DNA of 64,000 nucleotides, taken from contig CAWDHQ010000001.1 in assembly GCA_963802215.1 (NCBI GenBank), positions 496,001 through 560,000 of the forward strand. Direction: 5' to 3'. Below, one piece after another: positions 1 to 7,118 of this stretch (the first letter of the stretch is position 1; each line of letters starts with the position of its first letter). The notes under the pieces were generated by a model that worked only from the letters and a program-made list of their open reading frames with translations, did no database searches and had not been told where the DNA came from. The position numbers and the translations under genes were made by a program. This DNA comes from SHZI01 sp963802215. GTDB taxonomy: Bacteria > Pseudomonadota > Gammaproteobacteria > Steroidobacterales > GCA-2729495.

Positions 1-40
1 TCAACGGGTAGCGGGCCGCCCGCTGGCGACCCGCGCGCGG

Positions 41-685
41 TCAGGGCAGCACCCACCCGCACTGGTAGCCGTCGAACGCCAGGGGCACGCCGGTCTGCTG
101 GAAGTACTCGGCGACGAACTTCGCCTTGCCCGCGATGCCCTGGTCCTCGAGCAGGACGAAGTTCTCCGGGCCGGACCGGAACCCCCGCAGCTGGTGGAAG
201 GAGTCGTCGACCACCACGAGCGTGCCCGGGGTGAGCGCCGGCGCTATGGCGCACAGCTCCTTCAGGTGGTGGAGTGCGCTGGGCACGGGGTTGGCCGGAT
301 CCCAGTCGAAGGAATCCAGGTAGAGCAGGTCGATCGGGCGTCCGGAGGCCCTGAGTTCCCGGCCCGTCCGCTGGAGGAACGGCACGCTGTCCTCCTGGAG
401 CACCTGGGTGTGCCCGCCGACGATCGAGCGTGCGTAGGCGCAGGATGCGGGATCGATGTCCACCGTCCGGACCTCTCCGCCCAGGAGTTCGGCGAAGCGG
501 TCGAACATGTAGGTGCTCTGGCCGTCGCCCTCCCAGTTGTCGGTCTGGCGGGCACAGCCGGTTTCCAGGATCAGGTGGCCGCCGGACTTCCGCCTGAGGA
601 GATGGCCGAAGATGGCGCGGAACGTGTCCCGCCGGACGCCGAGGCGCGGGGCCCACTCGCGGTCGAAGTGCTCAAGGAAATTCAT
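41..685 (-). CDS. Class I SAM-dependent methyltransferase-like protein
   Basis: A 214-residue protein with a Rossmann methyltransferase layout. The glycine motif LILETGCAR lies at about residues 38-46, an acidic strand end TVDIDP at 74-79, the strand-4 motif LLYLDS at 120-125 and VVVDDSF at about 157-163. This pattern resembles the FkbM/TylF-like small-molecule or sugar O-methyltransferases, but substrate cannot be told. The ATG at 685 was chosen because upstream in-frame sequence is arginine-rich, low-complexity and overlaps the divergent gene. It is transcribed away from a second, truncated methyltransferase gene. Together with the TPR/glycosyltransferase-like and zinc-ribbon methyltransferase genes nearby it suggests a surface-glycan or glycoprotein modification locus. 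The left edge of the window lies just beyond its stop. Confidence 0.7.
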   Translation of the reverse strand: MNFLEHFDREWAPRLGVRRDTFRAIFGHLLRRKSGGHLILETGCARQTDNWEGDGQSTYMFDRFAELLGGEVRTVDIDPASCAYARSIVGGHTQVLQEDSVPFLQRTGRELRASGRPIDLLYLDSFDWDPANPVPSALHHLKELCAIAPALTPGTLVVVDDSFHQLRGFRSGPENFVLLEDQGIAGKAKFVAEYFQQTGVPLAFDGYQCGWVLP

Positions 686-746
686 CGGTGCCTGCTCCTC
701 GCCGGATGGCCGTCGGCGTGACCGCATTGTAGCCGCGCTGGCCCAC

Positions 747-1250
747 ATGGAGTCGCGCAAGCACGGGCACAACGCGCGGCTGTGGGCCTTCGACTCCTTC
801 CAGGGGCTGCCCGCCGCCGAAGGGCCGAAGGACCAGCACCCGTCCTGGAACCAGGGCGGCATGAGCATGTCGGTGGACGAGTTCCACCATGTCTGCGCCC
901 GGGACGGTGTGCCACGCGCGGCCTACGAGGTGGTGCCCGGCTTCTATCACGAGACCATCGACCGGATGGCGCCGACCGACCGGCCCGTCAACATCGCGCT
1001 GGCGTTCATCGACTGCGACATGTACTCGAGCACCCGCTCGGTGCTGAACTTCCTGATGCCGCGCCTGAAGCACGGCATGATCATCGCCTTCGACGACTAC
1101 TTCTGCTGGACGCCCACCCATCTCTCGGGCGAGCGCCGGGCGATGCTCGACTTCTTCGGCGACAACCCGAAGTGGAACCTGCTGCCCTTCATCCAGTTCG
1201 GCTGGCATGGCCAGTCCTTCGTGGTCGAGGACAAGGCGCTGCTCGCCTAG
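747..1250 (+). pseudogene. 5'-truncated TylF/macrocin-O-methyltransferase-like gene
   Basis: The readable part (167 residues from ATG 747) has the TylF-family middle and C-terminus: WAFDSFQGLP near residues 13-22, the metal-binding type segment FIDCDMYSST at about 87-96 and IIAFDDYF at about 112-119. Family members carry roughly 40-80 more residues at the N-terminus, including the glycine-rich SAM loop. No such motif is found in any frame upstream; instead the DNA becomes the 5' end of the divergent methyltransferase. I infer that recombination or deletion removed the 5' part around positions 690-740. The stop codon shares the palindrome CTAG with the stop of the convergent TPR gene. It might still be translated as a short protein, but would lack most of the SAM-binding fold. 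Confidence 0.6.
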
Positions 1251-3127
1251 GGCCCCGCGCTCGTTCGCCCGTCCAGGAACGCCGCCAGCGCCGCCGCGAG
1301 CTCCCGCGCGACGGACTCCCAGTCGTTGGCGGCGGGCTGGCGGAAGAGCCGCATGGTCGGGTACCAGGGGCTGTCGGCGTGGCCGAGCAGCCACCGGTAA
1401 TCGCCGGTCTCGGGCAGGAGCAGCCAGACCGGCCGGCCGAGCGCGCCGGCCAGGTGGGCCACCGCGGTGTCCACCGTGATGACCAGGTCGAGCGCTTCGA
1501 GCAGACCGGCCGTGTCGGCGAAGTCGCCGAGTTCCTCCGCGTGATCCCGGAGCCGCGCCTCACCGGCGAGCAGGTCCAAGTCCCGTTCCCGGTACTCCTT
1601 CTGCAAGGAGTGGAATTCCGCCGGCAGGTCCAGCAGGCGGTGCAGTGTCCGGAGGGGCACGCTCCGGTGGCGGTCGTTGCGGTGGGTGGTGGAGCCGGAC
1701 CAGGCGAGGCCGATGCGGGGCCGGGTCACCGGCCCGAGGCGCGCCAGCCACGCCGACCGTGCTGCCGCCGTGGCCGACAGGTAGGGCACCTCCATCGGGA
1801 TCGTGTCGAGGGTGGTGCCAAACGCGAGCGGCAGCGACATGCACGGGCAGTGCAGGTCGAAGGACGGCAGCGGTCCGGCAGGGTTCAGGACCTCCGCGAC
1901 GCCGGCCACCGACGCCGCGATGCGGGCGAGCGGGGGCGGCACCAGAACGAGGACCCGGGCGCCTCGCGCGGCGAGCAGCGGCACGTACCGGAGCATCTGC
2001 AAGGTGTCGCCGAAGCCCTGCTCGTGGCGGATGAGAATCGTGCGGCCCGCCACCGGCTGCCCGCCCTGCCAGTGCGGCCCGGTACCCGGAAGTCCGGCCG
2101 GCGGGCAGCCCGGCAGCTCGAAGCGCGACTCGAACAGCCGCCAGCCGGCCGGATAGTCGCCCTTCGTAAGAAGCGCGACGGCCTTGTTCCAGCGGGCATC
2201 CGCGAAGTCCGGGTCCAGCGCGAGTGCCCGGTCGTGGCAGCCGATGGCCTCGTCGAGGCGGCCCGCGGACGTGAGCGCGTTGCCCAGGTTGTTGTGGGCG
2301 GCGGCCCAGTCCGGCCGGGCCGCGATGGCGGACCGGTAGCTCGCGATGGCCTCGTCCGTGCGGCCGAGCATGAGCAGGACATTGCCCAGGTTGTTGTGGG
2401 CCTCGGCGAACGGCGGGTGCAGCTCCAGTGCGCGCCGGTAGCAGGCCATGGCCTCCTCGGGGCGGTCCGTCAGCTCGAGCTGGGCGCCCAGGTTGTTGTG
2501 GGCGGCAGCATCGTCGGGCCGCAGGGCCACCACCCGCCGGAAGCTGTCGAGCGCGCCCGCCGCATCGCCGGCCTGCTGCTGCACGTTGCCCAGGTTGAAG
2601 TACGCCTCGGCGTAGTCGGGTCGCAGCGCCACCGCCCGCCGGTAGCTGCGGATGGCGTCATCGGGTTTGCCGCCCGCCGCGTACGCGCGGCCCAGGTTGT
2701 AGTGGGTCTCCGCGGAGTTGGGCGCCAGGTTCAGTGCGCGCCGGTAGCTCGCGATGGCCTCGTCGGCCAGTCCCTGCCGCTGGAGCGCGTTGCCCAGGTT
2801 CAGGTGCGCGTCGGCGAAGTCCCGCTTCAGCGCGATGGCCTGGCGGAACGCGGCGACGGCTTCTTCGGTTCGCCCGAGGGCGAGCAGGGCATTGCCCCGG
2901 TTCGAGTGGCACGCGGCGTAGGCGGGCACGGCCCGGAGCGCCCGGTCCATCAGTTCCACGGCGTCGGCGTACCGGCCCCGCTGGTGGGCGGCAAGGCCGA
3001 GGAAGTGCAGCGCGTCCGGCTGCTCGGGGACCCGCGTGAGGATCTGCCGGTAAAGGCCCTCGGCCTCGTCGAGCCGGCCCGCCTGGTGCAGGGCCAGCGC
3101 CGATTTCAGTTGTGCCTGGGCGTTCAC
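1247..3127 (-). CDS. TPR-repeat protein with glycosyltransferase-like C-terminal domain
   Basis: 626 residues. The first half (to about residue 310) is a run of about nine 34-residue TPR units with the usual W/LG/Y/A/F/A/P spacing, e.g. repeated NNLGN and AEAHNNLGN blocks. The second half, with GRTILIRHEQGFGDTL, RIGLAWSGS and FHSLQKE segments, resembles the glycosyltransferase-9/ADP-heptose-transferase-like domain often found fused to TPRs in proteins annotated as O-GlcNAc-transferase-like. It starts 4 bases after the upstream zinc-ribbon methyltransferase gene on the same strand, so the two form an operon. Likely role is glycan transfer to a protein or surface polymer; donor and acceptor are unknown. 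Confidence 0.8.
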   Translation of the reverse strand: MNAQAQLKSALALHQAGRLDEAEGLYRQILTRVPEQPDALHFLGLAAHQRGRYADAVELMDRALRAVPAYAACHSNRGNALLALGRTEEAVAAFRQAIALKRDFADAHLNLGNALQRQGLADEAIASYRRALNLAPNSAETHYNLGRAYAAGGKPDDAIRSYRRAVALRPDYAEAYFNLGNVQQQAGDAAGALDSFRRVVALRPDDAAAHNNLGAQLELTDRPEEAMACYRRALELHPPFAEAHNNLGNVLLMLGRTDEAIASYRSAIAARPDWAAAHNNLGNALTSAGRLDEAIGCHDRALALDPDFADARWNKAVALLTKGDYPAGWRLFESRFELPGCPPAGLPGTGPHWQGGQPVAGRTILIRHEQGFGDTLQMLRYVPLLAARGARVLVLVPPPLARIAASVAGVAEVLNPAGPLPSFDLHCPCMSLPLAFGTTLDTIPMEVPYLSATAAARSAWLARLGPVTRPRIGLAWSGSTTHRNDRHRSVPLRTLHRLLDLPAEFHSLQKEYRERDLDLLAGEARLRDHAEELGDFADTAGLLEALDLVITVDTAVAHLAGALGRPVWLLLPETGDYRWLLGHADSPWYPTMRLFRQPAANDWESVARELAAALAAFLDGRTSAGP

Positions 3128-3131
3128 GGTT

Positions 3132-3914
3132 TCAGCGGGCGAGCAGGTGCCGAGCCCAGCCGGGGAATTCGCCGCGCCAGAAGACGTGGCTCTCGGGCGA
3201 GAAGCTCGCCCGGCGCCAGCCCTGGCGCGTCGCGAGCAGGTCCAGGCTGCGGCTGGAGAAGAGGCTGACGTGCCCGTTGCGGGGCGAGGCGTACCACCAG
3301 GTCAGCGGGCGGCCGGGCGCGATCTGGCCGTCCGACACGAGGGTGCTCGCGAGGATCAGCCCGTCGGCCGCGAGCAGCGTGTCGAGGCGCTGCGCCAGTC
3401 CGCGGACGTCGGGCACGTGCTCGAAGACCTCGAAGCAGGTGATGAGCGGGTAGGTGCCCGCGGGCTGACGGCCGGCATCCGCGGCATAGAACGGGTCGTA
3501 GGAGGTGGAATCCCAGCCGGCGGCCCGCAGCAGTTCGCTGAGCCGCCCGGCGCCGCCGCCGTAGTCCAGGTGACGGGCGGGGCGGGCGTGGGCCGGGAAG
3601 GTGGCGAGCAGGGTGTCGGCGTTGGCCCGGGGCCGGACACCGGCGTGGTCGGGATCCACGGCGCCGTAGCCCGCGTTGTAGATCTCCCGCGTGAAGTCCT
3701 CGGGCGTCCAGCCGGCGAATTCCGGCGCAAAGGCGAAGCCGCAGGTCCGGCAGGCGAGGTACTGGACGGCGCGACCCGCGGGGGCCAGCCGCAGGCCCCG
3801 GGGTTCCTGGCAGTTCTTGTTGAAGTCCACGGCGCCGAGCGGCGCGGCGGGCTTTCGGCACACGGGGCAGCGTGGGGTCTTCCGGGTATTCGTCACGAGA
3901 TCCAGCCCACGCAC
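3132..3914 (-). CDS. Zinc-ribbon class I SAM methyltransferase
   Basis: 260 residues. An N-terminal four-cysteine ribbon is formed by CPVC (16-19) and CRTC (54-57). A methyltransferase domain follows with HLDYGGGAGRL at 114-124 as the SAM loop and CFEVFEHVPD at about 159-168 as motif post-II. This architecture matches the family of nodulation/C-methyltransferase-type proteins that modify nucleotide sugars or cell-surface glycans. It is the first gene of a two-gene operon with the TPR/glycosyltransferase-like gene (4-base gap). The start ATG at 3914 is the only one before the CxxC pair. Substrate is inferred only from context. Confidence 0.75.
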   Translation of the reverse strand: MRGLDLVTNTRKTPRCPVCRKPAAPLGAVDFNKNCQEPRGLRLAPAGRAVQYLACRTCGFAFAPEFAGWTPEDFTREIYNAGYGAVDPDHAGVRPRANADTLLATFPAHARPARHLDYGGGAGRLSELLRAAGWDSTSYDPFYAADAGRQPAGTYPLITCFEVFEHVPDVRGLAQRLDTLLAADGLILASTLVSDGQIAPGRPLTWWYASPRNGHVSLFSSRSLDLLATRQGWRRASFSPESHVFWRGEFPGWARHLLAR

Positions 3915-4129
3915 GCGCTCCCTCGCTGGCGTTCCGCCACGCTGCCTAGTGTGCCACCGGCGACCGGGCGGGCCTACCGCAGTGCTCCGGCAACAGCCCG
4001 GGCATTATGTCCTGCCCCGTTGCCCGGATGGGTGATGGCACAGGCGGCGGCCTGCGCTATGGTTGGCAATGCGTGGCCCGCGGAGAACGGCGCCGGCACG
4101 CGACAACAAGCACACGTGGGGGACTGCCG

Positions 4130-4822
4130 ATGAAGAAGCACGCCACCCTGGCCACCGCGGTCGTCGCCTCATTGGGCGCCGGCGGCGCGGAGGCGGCTGT
4201 CTGGAATGCCCAGTTGATCAGCGCCGGGAATTACACCAACAGCTTCGACCAGATCAACTTCAACCTGACGTCGACCACGGCCACCTTCACCTACGACGAC
4301 GCGACCCAGCTGCTGACCCAGACCGGCGGCACGGTGAACGCGCGCGTGACGACCGCGCCGACCAGCACGATCTTCCGGCACCTCATCACGGGACTCGTGA
4401 TCGGCAACGGCGGGTCGGCCACGGCCTCCAGCTTCGTCTGTGCGGAGGGCAACTTCGGTGCCGGCGTCGGTGCGCACATCTGCGGCAACTACACGTTCGG
4501 GGCCAACTTCTTCAACGAGTCCACCGCGTCCTGGGGGCCGGGTACCGCGGCGGCGCGCACCATCGGCGGCGACGATCTGGCGGTCGGGGCCCAGCAGACC
4601 CTGGCCACCTACAACGGCATGGCCACGGTGAGCTGGGTGGGCACGACGCTGGTGCTGAGCAACGCCACCTGCACGGGCCCCTGCACGACGATGCCGGCCG
4701 GAACCTTCAGCAATGGCTACCGCTGGGCCCTGCAGACCGTGCCGGTGCCGGCGGCGGCCTGGCTGCTGGGTGGCGCGCTGGGTGCGCTGGGGCTGGTGCG
4801 GCGGCGGCATGGCGCCGGATAG
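4130..4822 (+). CDS. Exported VPxPA/PEP-CTERM-type protein 1
   Basis: 230 residues. It begins with a signal peptide (MKKHATLATAVVASLGAGGAEA, cleavage probably after AEA). It ends with a sorting tail: VPVPAAAWLL, then a hydrophobic Gly/Leu helix and RRRH. This tripartite tail is the exosortase recognition signal of the PEP-CTERM system; such proteins are cleaved and transferred to the outer surface or extracellular matrix. The middle is Thr/Ser/Asn/Gly-rich with two cysteine pairs (FVCAEG...HICG and TCTGPC) and no recognised domain. ATG 4130 was chosen because a GGGGGA ribosome site lies just upstream and the signal peptide starts there. No exosortase gene is visible in the window. Confidence 0.8.
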   Translation: MKKHATLATAVVASLGAGGAEAAVWNAQLISAGNYTNSFDQINFNLTSTTATFTYDDATQLLTQTGGTVNARVTTAPTSTIFRHLITGLVIGNGGSATASSFVCAEGNFGAGVGAHICGNYTFGANFFNESTASWGPGTAAARTIGGDDLAVGAQQTLATYNGMATVSWVGTTLVLSNATCTGPCTTMPAGTFSNGYRWALQTVPVPAAAWLLGGALGALGLVRRRHGAG

Positions 4823-4880
4823 CAGGAAGCCCGCGAGGAGCGGGTGTCAGTCGCGTCCAGAACCACGGGGGAATTTCACG

Positions 4881-5528
4881 ATGCGAATTCTGGCGATCAC
4901 GCTGCTCTTCGCCTGCGTGCCTGCCTACGCGGCTCCCGTCAGCGTCGTGGTGGTCGGCGTACAGAACCAGTACGACGACCCCAACGGCATCCTGCCTTTT
5001 CCCCGACCGGATGACGCCACGCCCTGGGTGCTGACATTCACGTACGACAGCGAAACCCCGGATATCAACCCGGATCCGATAGCTGGCGAGTATCGGGGAG
5101 CCATCACGGCGATCAGCCTGTCGATCGGGAGCAATACGTTTCAATCGTTTGCCGACAATTCGGTTCTTGTGCTGAATGACAATGGCAATCCCGACGATGG
5201 GTATGCAGACCTCTGGATTGCCAGCACCTTCGAAGAAGCACCGCTTCGCCCGAGCTTCGGTCTCATTCTCATAAACTCTGGCGGGTCCGCGTTGACCTCC
5301 GATGCGCTGGTCACGCCATCATGGCCTTATCCGCCCTGGGGCTTTGGGATGATCGATTATTCAATCTACGACCAGTCGAGTCCGGATCCCGGCGATTGGA
5401 GATCGACTGCGGTCGCGGCTGCCCAGGTCACCAGCATTACCGTCGTTCCCGTCCCCGGCACCTTCTGGCTACTGGGCACGGCGTGCCTTGGTGCGATGGG
5501 GTGGATGCGGCGACGATCGCCCAGCTGA
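4881..5528 (+). CDS. Exported PEP-CTERM-type protein 2
   Basis: 215 residues with an N-terminal signal peptide (MRILAITLLFACVPAYA) and a C-terminal sorting tail VPVPGTFWLLG...MRRRSPS. The body is Asp/Pro/Asn-rich and beta-strand-like, without a domain I recognise. It follows protein 1 by 58 bases on the same strand; GGGGGAA sits 7 bases before the ATG at 4881. Base composition is lower in GC than the flanking core genes, consistent with an accessory or horizontally moving surface-protein locus. Function unknown; likely an extracellular matrix or surface protein. Confidence 0.75.
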   Translation: MRILAITLLFACVPAYAAPVSVVVVGVQNQYDDPNGILPFPRPDDATPWVLTFTYDSETPDINPDPIAGEYRGAITAISLSIGSNTFQSFADNSVLVLNDNGNPDDGYADLWIASTFEEAPLRPSFGLILINSGGSALTSDALVTPSWPYPPWGFGMIDYSIYDQSSPDPGDWRSTAVAAAQVTSITVVPVPGTFWLLGTACLGAMGWMRRRSPS

Positions 5529-5564
5529 CCGACCGGGTACGCCGAGGACGGGCGAAGGACCTGG

Positions 5565-5837
5565 TTGGCGTCGCTTGGGTGGCTCGCAAACACCGGCCCC
5601 TTTTCAAAGGTTGCGGCTTCTGGTTTTTTTTCCGGCACGACCTATGCGCCGGATGCGAACGACGTCTGGATGTTTAATTTCCACTCGGGCTCCCAGTACA
5701 ACGAACTGAAGACCGGGGAAAACCGTGCTTGGGCGGTAACTGACGGTGACGCGCTCGCAGTCGTGCCAATACCAGCCGCAGCCTGGTTACTGGGCTCAGC
5801 CCTCGGAGTTGGTGCGTTGGTTCGGCGGAAGGGCTAA
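5565..5837 (+). pseudogene. C-terminal remnant of a DUF1566-like PEP-CTERM protein
   Basis: The open frame from a TTG at 5565 encodes about 90 residues that match only the end of DUF1566/Lcl-type exported proteins: SGTTYAPDANDVWMFNF, RAWAVTDGD, then the sorting tail VPIPAAAWLLGSALGVGALVRRKG. There is no signal peptide and no convincing start or ribosome site. The same domain end occurs complete in the gene at 43955-44653 (YYWSS, AWAVRDGD, VPAPGAIWLLG). It begins 36 bases after the stop of exported protein 2, so I read it as a gene remnant joined by deletion. A T8 run at 5624-5631 lies in it without breaking the frame. Confidence 0.6.
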
Positions 5838-6010
5838 TGACTTGCAGCGCGTTTTCCACGCCCCGCTGGACGCATGAAGCCGCGATCCAGGGGCCAGATC
5901 GTCGCAAGGGCAATGTCACGGAGCAGACCTGCTAACCCAGACGGCATACCCGGAACCTAGGAGGTTCCAGGAGAGGGTTTGTGCAAGAGGTGGAAAATCC
6001 TGGGTCTGGG

Positions 6011-6038
6011 CGGGTCCCGGCTGGTTTACCGGGACCCG
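6011..6038 (-). terminator. Hairpin downstream of ssrA
   Basis: A perfect 10-bp inverted repeat, CGGGTCCCGG / CCGGGACCCG, with an 8-base loop, lies 6 bases past the mature tmRNA 3' end. On the minus strand the nearest U-rich stretch (GGATTTTCC) is about 10 bases further on, so this is an atypical intrinsic terminator or a 3'-processing stop for tmRNA. Confidence 0.5.
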
Positions 6039-6043
6039 TGATT

Positions 6044-6410
6044 TGGTGGAGGCGGCGGGAATCGAACCCGCGTCCGCAAGTCCGCTGCCCTCAGATCTAC
6101 ATGCGTATTCCGCCGATTGTCTTACTGGCAGCTACCCGACGGACAGGGACAACTGACAGCCAGTCCGGTTGATGGGCTTTAACGTGAAGATCCCGGACGA
6201 ACCCGCACGCGATCCTGTGGTTGATGACTCCTGGGTCTGGACCGCACAGGTACGATGCCAGTCAGAAGGCTCTCAAGACTGGTTTTTAAGCAGCGAGAGC
6301 GTAGTTGTCGTCGTTGGCAACTAAGTTGTTTGCAGATGGATTTACGAGGTGATCTGCACCTCGGCATGCACCAAGGGGTTTGTAACCCACGTCGAAACCA
6401 TGTCGCCCCC
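6044..6410 (-). ncRNA. ssrA: tmRNA (transfer-messenger RNA)
   Basis: tmRNA rescues stalled ribosomes and tags their products for proteolysis. On the minus strand the RNA begins GGGGGCGACATGGTTTCGAC and ends with GGTTCGATTCCCGCCGCC followed by TCCACCA. The 5' GGGGGCG pairs with the 3' CGCCTCC (one G-U), fixing both ends and a length of 367 nt with encoded CCA. The tag reading frame (6318 down to 6286) starts at resume codon GCC and encodes ANDDNYALAA followed by TAA, a normal gammaproteobacterial tag with Asp for the Glu of E. coli. Its partner smpB lies about 700 bp away, separated by a toxin-antitoxin pair. Confidence 0.95.
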
Positions 6411-6419
6411 AGTGCCGTC

Positions 6420-6448
6420 AGTATTGGGGGCCCGGCCCGGGAAAACAA
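6420..6448 (-). promoter_or_regulatory. Candidate ssrA promoter
   Basis: Reading the minus strand, TTGTTT (6448-6443) and AATACT (6425-6420) are separated by exactly 17 bases and the -10 ends 9 bases before the tmRNA 5' end. Spacing is ideal; the hexamers match consensus moderately and the spacer is very GC-rich. Confidence 0.4.
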
Positions 6449-6475
6449 CCGCTTGCTGCACATGCGAAGCAGTAG

Positions 6476-6506
6476 CTTGACGTGTCAAGATTCGTCAGGC
6501 TAGAGT
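6476..6506 (+). promoter_or_regulatory. Promoter with palindromic operator of the RHH/Doc operon
   Basis: CTTGAC-GT-GTCAAG (6476-6489) is a palindrome with perfect 6-bp arms. Its left arm contains a -35 hexamer TTGACG (6477-6482); TAGAGT (6501-6506) follows after 18 bases as a -10, placing the transcript start just before the antitoxin ATG at 6515. Ribbon-helix-helix antitoxins typically bind such short palindromes to autorepress. Confidence 0.5.
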
Positions 6507-6514
6507 CTCCCGCC

Positions 6515-6727
6515 ATGGCCGCCATCAAGATCAGCTCCAAGGTCGACGAGGACGTGTGGAACGAGCTTCGCGAGCTCGCCAGCGAATCCCACCAGAGCGT
6601 CTCCGGTCTGCTGACCGAGGCCATCCGTGACTACCTCCAGCGGCGCAAGGTGCGGCCCGCGGTGATCACGCACCTGGAGCAGTCCATCGAGGAGAACCGC
6701 CGGCTCGGAGAGTTGCTTGCCGGATAG
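6515..6727 (+). CDS. Ribbon-helix-helix (CopG-like) antitoxin
   Basis: A 70-residue protein with a typical RHH DNA-binding N-terminus: beta strand IKISSKV (about 4-10), helix EDVWNELRELASES and helix VSGLLTEAIRDYLQRR. The C-terminal helix (VITHLEQSIEENRRLGELL) is the probable toxin-binding segment. ATG 6515 was chosen because it starts just before the strand and lies below a promoter/operator; an upstream in-frame start at 6482 would lie inside the operator. The downstream Doc-like gene starts within its last codons (11-base overlap), so the pair is one translationally coupled toxin-antitoxin operon. Doc toxins usually pair with Phd; here the partner is an RHH protein. Confidence 0.8.
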   Translation: MAAIKISSKVDEDVWNELRELASESHQSVSGLLTEAIRDYLQRRKVRPAVITHLEQSIEENRRLGELLAG

Positions 6728-7100
6728 GGTCGGGTTCCTCACCGTCGACGAGGTGCTCGCGATCCACGAGGCGCTGATCCGGGAGTTCGGCGGGCCCGCG
6801 GGACTGCGGGATCCCGGACTTCTCGAGAGCGCGTTGTTCCGGCCCCGCACGGGCTACTACGCCGACCTGGCCGAGATGGCGGCGGCGCTGTTCGAGTCGC
6901 TGCTGATGAATCACCCGTTTCTCGACGGCAACAAGCGCGTGGGCTTCTTTGCCACCGACGTCTTCCTGCGCCTGAATGGCTTCCGCTTCCGGGTCGACCC
7001 GGACGAGGCGCACCAGTTGCTGATCGGGCTGCTGGAAGCGGGGACCTGCGACTACGCGCACCTGTTGCCGTGGATTCGCCGGGTCGTCGGTCGCGCCTGA
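6717..7100 (+). CDS. Doc-family (Fic-fold) toxin
   Basis: 127 residues. The Fic/Doc active-site motif NHPFLDGNKRVGF is complete, with the catalytic His, the Asp and the Doc-type NKR ending that distinguishes Doc (a kinase that phosphorylates EF-Tu in the P1 phage prototype) from AMP-transferring Fic proteins (GNGR). The upstream segment DEVLAIHEALIREFGG is typical of the death-on-curing family. The start is probably the TTG at 6717 inside the antitoxin gene; the next in-frame GTG at 6753 would cut into the first helix. The stop codon lies inside a REP palindrome. Predicted to inhibit translation unless bound by the RHH antitoxin. Confidence 0.8.
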   Translation: MPDRVGFLTVDEVLAIHEALIREFGGPAGLRDPGLLESALFRPRTGYYADLAEMAAALFESLLMNHPFLDGNKRVGFFATDVFLRLNGFRFRVDPDEAHQLLIGLLEAGTCDYAHLLPWIRRVVGRA

Positions 7101-7112
7101 AGGCGCTCCTAC
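7091..7112. repeat. REP palindrome A
   Basis: TCGCGCCTGAAGG joined to CGCTCCTAC: an imperfect palindrome of the Xanthomonas-type GTAGGAGC...GCGAC family. It is the exact reverse complement of REP B. The TGA stop of the Doc-like toxin lies within it. Confidence 0.8.
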
Positions 7113-7118
7113 GGACGC

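Noticed and set aside
782..3268. 828-codon plus-strand frame over the TPR gene
   Set aside because: Gly/Arg/Gln-rich shadow; the minus strand shows regular TPR units and a coupled operon partner.
3915..4129. Sigma-54 promoter before the first PEP-CTERM gene
   Set aside because: TGGCAC occurs at about 4035 but the required GC element at the right distance is missing.
5952..5968. GGAACCT-AGG-AGGTTCC palindrome as an attachment core
   Set aside because: A short palindrome with no second copy seen; it could equally be a weak hairpin after the exported-protein remnant.
6179..6503. Protein-coding frames across ssrA on both strands
   Set aside because: The whole interval is accounted for by tmRNA with its tag frame and paired ends.
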